From Neobacillus driksii (GTDB taxonomy: Bacteria; Bacillota; Bacilli; Bacillales; Cytobacillaceae): a stretch of 64,000 nt of DNA. Under the pieces are notes generated by a model, which was given only the letters and a program-made list of their open reading frames with translations, ran no database searches and had not been told where the DNA came from. The DNA lies in assembly GCF_013409995.1 (NCBI RefSeq), contig NZ_JACCBX010000021.1:1-64000 (forward strand), written 5' to 3'. Below are positions 17,711-24,482 of the stretch, in pieces (within the stretch, counting starts at the first letter, position 1; every line of letters begins with the position of its first letter). The translations under genes were made by a program, and so were the position numbers.

Positions 17711-17715
17711 TACAG

Positions 17716-17834
17716 AAAAGCGGAAGCGCCTTGTCCAGGGGCGACAGGCATAAGACGAGCCGGCAGAAAGGTTGCTCTTTAACCTTTTTGACGGATTGGC
17801 TTATGACCCGAGCCCCTAGGCGCTGCAGCTAGAC
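17716..17834. repeat. Dispersed hairpin repeat, copy A
   Basis: A 119-nt element starting AAAAGCGGAAGCGCC and ending GGCGCTGCAGCTAGAC. It is about 90% identical to copy B at 29878-29999. Nearly the whole length can fold: AGCGCC/GGCGCT at the base, GGGGC/GCCCC inside, CATAAG/CTTATG, and AAGGTT/AACCTT at the tip. No coding capacity is apparent. It lies between the tRNA and its terminator, so it is probably transcribed as a 3' trailer. Confidence 0.85.
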
Positions 17835-17849
17835 AATCAGAAAAGCGAA

Positions 17850-17877
17850 AGCGTCGAATAATTCGACGCTTTTTTTG
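17850..17877 (+). terminator. tRNA-Met transcription terminator
   Basis: Stem AGCGTCGAAT / ATTCGACGCT followed on the plus strand by TTTTTTT. It ends the tRNA transcript after the hairpin repeat. Confidence 0.85.
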
Positions 17878-17882
17878 CAAAC

Positions 17883-17910
17883 AAAAAAGACAAGTCGCTA
17901 GACCTGTCTT
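17883..17910 (-). terminator. yabR terminator
   Basis: Stem AAGACAGGTC / GACTTGTCTT (one G-U) followed on the minus strand by TTTTTTG, about 40 nt past the yabR stop. It faces the tRNA terminator. Confidence 0.75.
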
Positions 17911-17948
17911 GAATAGGCAATATATGATTTTTTTAAATAAGCAACAAG

Positions 17949-18392
17949 TTAACCCCTTCTAGCTCCTCTACCGCCACGCTTAGATTCCGTATGACGTTTT
18001 AAAGAAGTTAAACGATCCTCACTATCTTTTAAAAACTTCGCCATTTTTGACTCAAACGTTTCTACTTTTGGAGCATTCCGATCATTTTGTCTGCCCTGAC
18101 GAGGACGTTGCGAATGTGAGTTCGAGTGTGAATGGGATCTTTGCGGGGCCTGTGGTCTATCTTTTGCCTTTTTTATGGATAGCCCAATTTTCCCATCTTT
18201 CTCTACATTGATGACTTTAACCTCTACTTGGTCACCAACCTTAAGATGATCATTGATATCTTTCACATAATTGTCAGCAACCTCACTGATGTGTACGAGT
18301 CCAGTTGAGCCATCAGGCAGCTCCACAAAAGCTCCGAAATTTGTAATCCCTGTTACCTTTCCTTGTAACTTGCTGCCTACTTCGATTGACAT
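17949..18392 (-). CDS. yabR: S1 RNA-binding domain protein (YabR)
   Basis: A 147-aa protein with one S1 domain (residues 1-75): GSKLQGKVTGITNFGAFVEL, GLVHISEVADNYVKDI and the DQVEVKVINVEKDGKIGLSI strand. The rest is a basic, low-complexity Ser/His/Arg tail ending ESKRGGRGARRG, which may contact RNA. It resembles the general stress protein 13 family and probably binds RNA or ribosomes, but no defined reaction is known. The ATG has AAGGAGG 9 nt upstream. It is the last gene of the divIC region, with its own terminator. Confidence 0.9.
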   Translation of the reverse strand: MSIEVGSKLQGKVTGITNFGAFVELPDGSTGLVHISEVADNYVKDINDHLKVGDQVEVKVINVEKDGKIGLSIKKAKDRPQAPQRSHSHSNSHSQRPRQGRQNDRNAPKVETFESKMAKFLKDSEDRLTSLKRHTESKRGGRGARRG

Positions 18393-18479
18393 AAAAAGAA
18401 TTTTCCTCCTTAAGAAATAAAAAAATGATACCTACTTTATATTATACAAAATGGGAAAAATAAGTGTCAATAAGACTAG

Positions 18480-18872
18480 TTATTGGTTGTTTTTACCTTT
18501 ATTTTCTTCTGGAATATTAAAGATAATTTCACCATTTTCTGAGAAAAAGTATTCTTTTCTAGCAAGCTTAGCAAGGTAATCATCATCGTTTAATTTTACA
18601 ATATCTTCTTTTAGCATTTGTTGTTGTTTTTTTAATTGTGTCAGCTCTTGTTCCAACTGCCTCTTTTGTGCCACTTTTTTATCTAAAGTTGAGGATTGGG
18701 AAATAAAGCTAGTAATCATTAAATATGACATGACAGCAGCAAATACTAAAAACAAGGAAAGTCTTCTATATAATAATTTCCTTTTCCTAGCTGAAGCAAT
18801 TTCTGCTACTTCTTGCTGGTGGACGTACGTTGATTGGATTTTGGCTATATTCTTTTCTTTTACTGAACTCAA
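18480..18872 (-). CDS. divIC: Cell division protein DivIC (FtsB-like)
   Basis: A bitopic membrane protein of the divisome that works with FtsL and DivIB at the septum. The 130-aa product has a basic cytoplasmic N-terminus (ARKRKLLYRRLS), one transmembrane helix (about 33-53), then a leucine/lysine-rich coiled coil (LDKKVAQKRQLEQELTQLKK, 60-95) and the conserved YLAKLARKEYFFSENGEIIF end. The start is a TTG at 18872 with AAGGAGGG upstream. It sits between yabQ and yabR as in B. subtilis. Confidence 0.95.
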   Translation of the reverse strand: MSSVKEKNIAKIQSTYVHQQEVAEIASARKRKLLYRRLSLFLVFAAVMSYLMITSFISQSSTLDKKVAQKRQLEQELTQLKKQQQMLKEDIVKLNDDDYLAKLARKEYFFSENGEIIFNIPEENKGKNNQ

Positions 18873-18885
18873 TTCCCATCCCTCC

Positions 18886-19518
18886 TTACTCTTTTGGTCT
18901 TTTCCACTTTTTAATCCACTTACTTAAATAGTTCTTGATTTCCATAAAAATTCCTGCCGTTCTATTATATAACTTCTCGACGGATTTTTTAATACTTTTC
19001 GGCAAAAGTTTCCAAAGTATTAATACAATCTTGACGAGTGGCACCCATAGTACCTTAAGAATAAACAATAAAATCTTTAAAATAAATTTGACAAGGGAAA
19101 GAGTCCCCCTGCCAAGTAGAATAACAATAGAAATTAGCAACTGAATAATGCCTACGACAGGTTTATAGATAAGGAGCTGGAAAGCCCTTCTAAAAAATTG
19201 ATAAAGGGCTATTACGCTTCTTATCGTGGCTTCAAGTAATCTTAAATAAATACCTTTAAATAAACTTTGATAGGCCGCAAAGCCACAAAGAAGTGCCACG
19301 AAAATGTAGAAACGTAACTCCCCATTGTTAACAAGGAAAAGAATGTAAAAGATAATTAGAGCTTGAATGACCCAAAACAACAAGTCATTAATAAAAACAA
19401 TCCATGACTTTCGGTTCGGACGGTCTAAGAAACGCTGATAGGTATCAAACATAACCCCAAACAGCGAACCCATTCCGATCATTGAAAGCATGGTAAGGAA
19501 TTGAGTGGAAAGTGTCAT
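18886..19518 (-). CDS. yabQ: Spore cortex biosynthesis membrane protein YabQ
   Basis: A 210-aa integral membrane protein with hydrophobic segments near residues 5-25, 40-65, 68-88 and in a long stretch between 112 and 170, and a basic C-terminus (SKWIKKWKRPKE). In B. subtilis YabQ is made in the mother cell under sigma-E, localises to the forespore membrane, and is needed for cortex formation. Its start overlaps the yabP stop by 4 nt (ATGA), so the pair is translationally coupled. The C-terminal half is longer and more hydrophobic than the conserved N-terminal domain; its role is not known. Confidence 0.9.
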   Translation of the reverse strand: MTLSTQFLTMLSMIGMGSLFGVMFDTYQRFLDRPNRKSWIVFINDLLFWVIQALIIFYILFLVNNGELRFYIFVALLCGFAAYQSLFKGIYLRLLEATIRSVIALYQFFRRAFQLLIYKPVVGIIQLLISIVILLGRGTLSLVKFILKILLFILKVLWVPLVKIVLILWKLLPKSIKKSVEKLYNRTAGIFMEIKNYLSKWIKKWKRPKE

Positions 19519-19820
19519 CGGAACAACTTACTAAAGAACCCTTTAGCTTTCTCCCCATGCTGTTCATCTAAGTACACTAAGTCAAATATCTTTCCCTTAA
19601 TGGAGACAATCCCCTTTTCTACATCGAGGTTTTTCATTTGCAGGTTTTGCCCTTTAATGGCTAAAAAACCCATAGAAGTTTCTAATAAGAACTCCTCATT
19701 ATCAAAGCTCTCTACTTGTTTAACACCTGTTATATCGAGAAGTTTTCTTCCCCTCATGATGACATCATGCTCTGGAACAGTACTTTTGACAGGATTTGTT
19801 TCATAATATTGGCTCATCAT
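19515..19820 (-). CDS. yabP: Sporulation protein YabP (YabP/YqfC family)
   Basis: A 101-aa protein with the family pattern of short beta strands: HDVIMRGRKLLDITGVKQVESFDNEEFLLET, then GFLAIKGQNLQMKNLDVEKGIVSIKGKI. No membrane segment is present. YabP is a mother-cell (sigma-E) sporulation protein co-expressed with YabQ. The biochemical role is unknown. The gap to rqcP upstream (about 87 nt) leaves room for its own sporulation promoter, though I could not fix a convincing sigma-E -35. It is coupled to yabQ by a 4-nt overlap. Confidence 0.9.
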   Translation of the reverse strand: MMSQYYETNPVKSTVPEHDVIMRGRKLLDITGVKQVESFDNEEFLLETSMGFLAIKGQNLQMKNLDVEKGIVSIKGKIFDLVYLDEQHGEKAKGFFSKLFR

Positions 19821-19907
19821 TCATCCCTCACAATCATTTGTACAACCATTTATTACATTTTTATGTAAGGGATAAATGAATTAGAACAAGCCTTTTAAGG
19901 GCATCGA

Positions 19908-20177
19908 TTAGAACTGTGATTCTCCAATTCTTTCGTCTTTAATAATCGTATACATTTCAGCCGCTGCTTCTTTGCGCGTTGTATCTTGAATTTGATCAAT
20001 TCTTGCTGTAACTAGTCTTTGTCCAAGACGGATCGTGAGTTCGTCACCGACTTTTACTGTGGAACTTGCTTTAGCCTCTTTTCCGTTTATGAGAATTCTC
20101 CCTTGATCGGAAACCTCTTTTGCCAGAGTCCTTCTTTTTATTAGTCTTGATACCTTTAAATACTTATCTAATCTCAT
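19908..20177 (-). CDS. rqcP: S4-domain ribosome quality-control factor RqcP (YabO)
   Basis: An 89-aa protein consisting of one S4 RNA-binding domain: MRLDKYLKVSRLIKRRTLAK, VSDQGRILINGKEAKASSTVKVGDELTIRL. In B. subtilis RqcP works with RqcH on stalled 50S subunits to add C-terminal alanine tails to nascent chains. It is related to Hsp15. It follows yabN with a 17-nt gap, the usual position of yabO. The short C-terminal extension after residue 70 is charged. Length matches the family. Confidence 0.93.
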   Translation of the reverse strand: MRLDKYLKVSRLIKRRTLAKEVSDQGRILINGKEAKASSTVKVGDELTIRLGQRLVTARIDQIQDTTRKEAAAEMYTIIKDERIGESQF

Positions 20178-20194
20178 TAAATGATCCCCCGTTT

Positions 20195-21655
20195 CTAAAG
20201 TCCTTTTGATTTTGCCTCATCCCAGAATTGATCAAGTTCCTCGAGTGAATGCTCCTCAACAGACTTTCCGCTTTTCTTTACACGTTCTTCTATAAATTGA
20301 AATCTGCGAATAAACTTTTCATTAGTTCCAAATAACGCCTCTTCAGGATTGATATCTAGAAACCTTGCGATATTCACAATAGCAAACAGGATGTCGCCAA
20401 ATTCTTTTTTAGCGTCAACAAAATTTGCCTGCTTTATCTCATACTCGAATTCCTCCAGCTCTTCTTTCACTTTCTCCAGAGCTGGTGTTATCTCCTGCCA
20501 ATCAAAGCCAACTTTTGCCGCTTTCTTCTGAATCTCAAAGGCTCTTAGTAAGTTCGGCATCGATTTTGAAATGCCCTCAAGCAAAGAGGATTCCCTTTCG
20601 CCCTTTTCCTGCTTCTTAATTTCCTGCCAGTTACGAAGAACTTCTTTAGAATTCTCTGCTTTCTTATCTCCAAAAACATGTGGGTGCCTGCGAATCATCT
20701 TCTCTGATAGTACCTCAATAACATCCTCAATCGCAAAATAGCCTTCATCCTCGCCGATTTGTGCGTGAAGCATAACCTGCAGCAAGACATCACCGAGCTC
20801 TTCTATTAAATGGTCAATATCGCCGCTATCAATGGCTTCGATTACTTCGTAGGTTTCTTCAATCAAGTACTTTTTTAATGACTCGTGTGTTTGTTCTTTA
20901 TCCCATGGACAGCCATTTGGTCCTCTTAAAACAGCAATAATCTCACGCAGCTTAGAGAAGTTTTTCAGCATGATTTGTTCATCCTGTACAGGAGGTACAT
21001 AAACAGATGTGAGATTATCAAGGGTTACTTTACGGTCTAACTCATACAAAGGAACCCTCTCTATACGTTCATTCCTGCTTCCCGCGGCAGTAACAATGAC
21101 AACTTCATAATCATCAGGAAGTCTTTCCATAAGAGTTAGCTTAATATTTGAAGCGACAAATTGGTCATAAACTTGACTTATAAAAATATGCTGATCAATT
21201 TGCAGCTGACTAGATTTGAGAAGGGTTCCATCTAAAAGCTGGAAACCATCTACAGGATCTATTTTTAGTGATTGAAAAATGGCGTCGATAAAGCTTTGGC
21301 CACCGCCAATAGTGATATCTATATCCTCTTTTGGACCATATTCCAAAAGCAATTGAACAGTTCGTTCGGCAACAAGAGGATGACCAGGTACTGCATAAAT
21401 CACCTGTTCTGCCTTTGCTTTTTCCAACAGTTTTTGGACAATTTCTTGATATACCTCTTCAAACTGGTCATGCTTTTCATAAATGGAATCAAATGATGTA
21501 AAGCCAAGTCCTTCTTGAACTAGTTCTGTAATAACGGGATGTTCCTTTGTTCTTAAGTATACATGATCTGCCTTCATTAACTTCTTATAAACGCCAAAGG
21601 GGAGCTGTTCGAGATCTCCCGCTCCTAAACCGAGAACTTCAATTGTTTTGCCCAT
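20195..21655 (-). CDS. yabN: YabN: tetrapyrrole methylase-like plus MazG pyrophosphohydrolase
   Basis: A 486-aa fusion. The N-terminal part (1-220) has the fold of SAM-dependent tetrapyrrole methylases (EVLGLGAGDLEQLPFGVY, YAVPGHPLVAERTV, IGGGQSFIDAIF). The C-terminal part (about 225-486) is a MazG nucleoside triphosphate pyrophosphohydrolase with two EExxE-type sites (LIEETYEVIEAI...ELGDVLLQVMLHA, and EELEEFEYEI...EFGDILFAIVN). It probably clears non-canonical NTPs. The methylase half has no proven substrate. It lies 6 nt after yabM and 17 nt before rqcP, in one operon. Confidence 0.93.
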   Translation of the reverse strand: MGKTIEVLGLGAGDLEQLPFGVYKKLMKADHVYLRTKEHPVITELVQEGLGFTSFDSIYEKHDQFEEVYQEIVQKLLEKAKAEQVIYAVPGHPLVAERTVQLLLEYGPKEDIDITIGGGQSFIDAIFQSLKIDPVDGFQLLDGTLLKSSQLQIDQHIFISQVYDQFVASNIKLTLMERLPDDYEVVIVTAAGSRNERIERVPLYELDRKVTLDNLTSVYVPPVQDEQIMLKNFSKLREIIAVLRGPNGCPWDKEQTHESLKKYLIEETYEVIEAIDSGDIDHLIEELGDVLLQVMLHAQIGEDEGYFAIEDVIEVLSEKMIRRHPHVFGDKKAENSKEVLRNWQEIKKQEKGERESSLLEGISKSMPNLLRAFEIQKKAAKVGFDWQEITPALEKVKEELEEFEYEIKQANFVDAKKEFGDILFAIVNIARFLDINPEEALFGTNEKFIRRFQFIEERVKKSGKSVEEHSLEELDQFWDEAKSKGL

Positions 21656-21661
21656 ATATTT

Positions 21662-23284
21662 CTAACTCCTATTCTTATTAGGTAATAAAAGGCTTAATTT
21701 GCTGCCGAAAGGAAATAATGATAATTCTTTTTCCAAAAAGACGCCACCTCTAATGATAATAAACAAGAAAAGGAATCCTCCGGAAACGGCACCTCCGAGC
21801 GCCTGAATGGCTGCCATTATCCTCTCAGTCCCAACCGGTATCGTAATCATATCCGTTAAGGCTAGATAGCCTTTTAAAAGGATTACCATCATAAAGGCTG
21901 CTGTCAAAAGGGTTCGTAGAAAGTGAAACGATAGCAGCGGAATGTTCTGCATTTTTATAAATTTTAAGTAAAGAATGCCGCATGCAAAAATTAACGTAAT
22001 AAGGGTTGCATAAGCGGCGCCCATGGTCCCAAATGCCGGGACGAAAAAATTATTTAACATGTATTTTAATGGAAAGATTGCGAGAACGATAACTGCAGGA
22101 AAAAGTAATGAACCTAGCCCCTGCATTATAGCAATGATCGTCGTAATGATTGAGCTAAGGAGAATAACAAAGCTAAGAATTCCTAATACCGAAGACCCTG
22201 AGTTATTTTCAAATAGCATAATATTAGCTGGCTCAATAATTGCCCATAGACCTACAGATGCCCCGACACCAATGACGATAGCTATTCGAATAGCCAGCTG
22301 AATTTTATCACGCAAGAAAGAAATATCCTTTTTAATTCTTGCACTCGTAATTAAGGGTACAAGTGATAAGGACATGGATACAGCAACAATCGTCCCTAAT
22401 TGAATTATTGGCTGCCCACGGTCAAATATTCCCTTTATCCCCTTTGCCTTTTCAATCCCATATCCATTCTCAGTAAGTAAAGAGTACAGGTTCAAAGCAT
22501 CAGCCATTTGTATAAAGATCATGAGCATTCCACTAATACAGATTGTTAAACCTTGATAGACAAGCGTCTTAAAAATAATGCCAACCTCTCGATAATAGCC
22601 CGCCAGCATTCCTTTTCGAGGAGCAATTATTCCCCATTCTTTACGAATCCAAAGGAATGTAAACAAGATAACTGCTGATACCATACTTCCGGTAATCGAT
22701 CCAAACATGGCACCTCCGCCAATCAGATACAGCGAATATCCCAACTTTGTCAGCACGTAGGCAGAAAAGAGAATGGTGAATGCCCTTATTAATTGTTCAC
22801 CCACCTGTGAAAGAGCCGTTGGCACCATATCCCCTTTCCCCTGATAATACCCTCTCAAAATAGCAGCAAACGGAAATAATAAAAAGACAATTGAGACAAC
22901 CCTAAGTAAAATCGCTAACTTCTCATCATTCATCCATATCGCTATAGGATTGGCACCAAAATAGAGAATAAAAAAACAAATAAGTCCAAATAACTGTAAA
23001 AGGATATAGGAGACAAATAAAAGCCGTCTTATTTTCTCATGTTCACCCTTTTCCTTTTGTTCCGCATATAACTTTGAAATAACAACCGGGAAACCTGTGG
23101 TCGATAGGACCATGGCTAGACCATAAAACGGGTATACCTGCTGATAGATATAAAAGCCAACATCACCAACAATATTTTGAAACGGAACCCGATAAACAGC
23201 ACTTAGGACTTTCGTTACTAATGCTGCAATGGCTAAAATAAAAGCCCCCCTAAAAAGAGCCTTTGACTGGTTTACATGCTTCAT
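21662..23284 (-). CDS. yabM: MOP/MATE-superfamily polysaccharide flippase-like protein (YabM, SpoVB family)
   Basis: A 540-aa protein with about 14 transmembrane segments along its whole length, starting with the family's GAFILAIAALVTKVLSAVYR and the GDVGFYIYQQVYPFYGLAMVLSTTGFPVVISKL region. It belongs to the same exporter superfamily as SpoVB and MurJ (lipid-linked oligosaccharide flippases). The exact cargo is not known. It is the first gene of the yabM-yabN-rqcP group. Upstream lies the 51-bp tandem array, so any promoter must be within or close to that array. Confidence 0.88.
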   Translation of the reverse strand: MKHVNQSKALFRGAFILAIAALVTKVLSAVYRVPFQNIVGDVGFYIYQQVYPFYGLAMVLSTTGFPVVISKLYAEQKEKGEHEKIRRLLFVSYILLQLFGLICFFILYFGANPIAIWMNDEKLAILLRVVSIVFLLFPFAAILRGYYQGKGDMVPTALSQVGEQLIRAFTILFSAYVLTKLGYSLYLIGGGAMFGSITGSMVSAVILFTFLWIRKEWGIIAPRKGMLAGYYREVGIIFKTLVYQGLTICISGMLMIFIQMADALNLYSLLTENGYGIEKAKGIKGIFDRGQPIIQLGTIVAVSMSLSLVPLITSARIKKDISFLRDKIQLAIRIAIVIGVGASVGLWAIIEPANIMLFENNSGSSVLGILSFVILLSSIITTIIAIMQGLGSLLFPAVIVLAIFPLKYMLNNFFVPAFGTMGAAYATLITLIFACGILYLKFIKMQNIPLLSFHFLRTLLTAAFMMVILLKGYLALTDMITIPVGTERIMAAIQALGGAVSGGFLFLFIIIRGGVFLEKELSLFPFGSKLSLLLPNKNRS

Positions 23285-23329
23285 TTCTTATCTCCTAACT
23301 AACCTAACTCGTGTGTATTATAGCATATT

Positions 23330-23696
23330 ATAAAGCGGCAAGCGCCTCGGACCCCATGTTGACGGCGGCTTATTCCAGTAAACTCTTGTCTTTTGATTTA
23401 TCGGCACTATATGCCTCTTTTAATTTCCGTAAACTCTGCTCTCTTGATTTATCGGCACTATATGCCTCTTATAGTTTCCGTAAACCCTCTTCTCTCAATT
23501 TATCGGCACTATATGCCTCTTATAATTTCCGTAAATCCTCTTCTCTCGATTTATCGGCACTATATGCCTCTTATAGTTTCCGTAAACCCTCTGCTCTCGA
23601 TTTATCGGCACTACATGCCTTATAGTTTCCGTAAACTCTGCTCTCTTGATTTATCGGCACTATCCACCTCTAATACTCTAGTGGAGCTGGATTTCA
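23330..23696. repeat. Tandem array, six units of 51 bp, flanked by hairpin-repeat-like ends
   Basis: The core TCGGCACTATATGCCTC recurs at 23401, 23452, 23503, 23554, 23605 and 23654: five units spaced exactly 51 bp and a last step of 49 bp. Each unit holds an inverted repeat (ACTATA-TGCCTCT-TATAGT) and the phrase TTTCCGTAAA. The left edge (AAAGCGGCAAGCGCC, 23332-23346) and right edge (GGAGCTGGATT, 23685-23695) resemble the two ends of the dispersed hairpin repeat at 17716 and 29878. This fills most of the yabM-spoVT gap. No gene is seen. Confidence 0.85.
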
Positions 23697-23703
23697 AGAC
23701 AAA

Positions 23704-23727
23704 TAAAAAAGACAGCGAAGGCTGTCT
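23704..23727 (-). terminator. spoVT terminator
   Basis: Stem AGACAGC / GCTGTCT with a 4-nt loop, followed on the minus strand by TTTTTTATTTG, about 27 nt past the spoVT stop and just before the tandem array. Confidence 0.8.
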
Positions 23728-23753
23728 CTTTTATTTTGAGAATAATATTAGTT

Positions 23754-24290
23754 CTAGGACTCCATTTGTCTTGCTAAAAATCCAGCAGCAGTTTCAACAG
23801 CCTTTTTCTCTACCTCGCCAAGAGTTCCCTCTTTTGAATAGATAATAACAGCACCAATTGGATCGCCGTTTGCAATGATTGGTCCAATTGTATAAGATGA
23901 AATGGTTTCATCGTTGCCATCGGCTAACGCAATATCACCTTGCTGCGTTACAAGGACAGAATTACGGTCTTCCATTGTTTTTTCAACTAAATCACTTATA
24001 TTTTTATTTAGATAATCTTTTTTAGAACTGCCTGCTAATGCAATATAACTGTCCCTATCACAAATTAATACCGGATTTCCGAGGCTGTCAAAAAGGGCTT
24101 CTGCATATTCTTTGGCAAAATCGCTTAACTCGCTGATTGGTGAATATTTCTTTAAAATAACTTCTCCATCTCGATCTACAAAGATCTCTAACGGATCCCC
24201 CTCACGGATACGCAGCGTTCTGCGTATTTCTTTGGGAATGACAACACGACCCAAATCATCGATTCGACGAACTATTCCAGTTGCTTTCAT
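23754..24290 (-). CDS. spoVT: Stage V sporulation protein T
   Basis: A forespore transcription factor that fine-tunes sigma-G genes. The N-terminal AbrB-type swapped-hairpin domain (MKATGIVRRIDDLGRVVIPKEIRRTL, with IREGDPLEIFVD) binds DNA. The C-terminal GAF domain (about 55-178) has the ADGNDETISSYTIGPI and GDPIGAVIIYS segments. I set the ATG at 24290 (GAGG 9 nt upstream), giving 178 aa as in B. subtilis. An upstream in-frame start at 24311 would add seven unconserved residues. It lies downstream of mfd with its own likely forespore promoter. Confidence 0.96.
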   Translation of the reverse strand: MKATGIVRRIDDLGRVVIPKEIRRTLRIREGDPLEIFVDRDGEVILKKYSPISELSDFAKEYAEALFDSLGNPVLICDRDSYIALAGSSKKDYLNKNISDLVEKTMEDRNSVLVTQQGDIALADGNDETISSYTIGPIIANGDPIGAVIIYSKEGTLGEVEKKAVETAAGFLARQMES

Positions 24291-24378
24291 CCAATGTTGC
24301 CTCACTTTCATCTGATGATTTTACTAACTTGGTTTTGATAATCCTTCCTGTAGATGGAATCATCACCAACTTTGAACT

Positions 24379-24407
24379 TAGTATCTTTCATCTGGAAAGT
24401 TCTATAC
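24379..24407 (-). promoter_or_regulatory. Possible sigma-G/sigma-F promoter of spoVT
   Basis: On the minus strand GTATA (24403-24407), 17-bp spacer, GATACTA (24379-24385), one base from the sigma-G -10 consensus CATNNTA. It lies about 90 nt before the spoVT start. Fair, not conclusive. Confidence 0.4.
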
Positions 24408-24482
24408 ACATTCGTAATATTTTTTCACAAACAGGAAAATTATACCACAAAAAAGGAATATTACCCCTGCTGATTTACACAG

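Noticed and set aside
23311..23845. Long open frames with a repeated DLSALYAS pattern over the 23.4-kb array
   Set aside because: The 51-bp period is a multiple of three, so any stop-free unit gives a long open frame. Two frames are open at once, with no Shine-Dalgarno, and they run into spoVT antisense.
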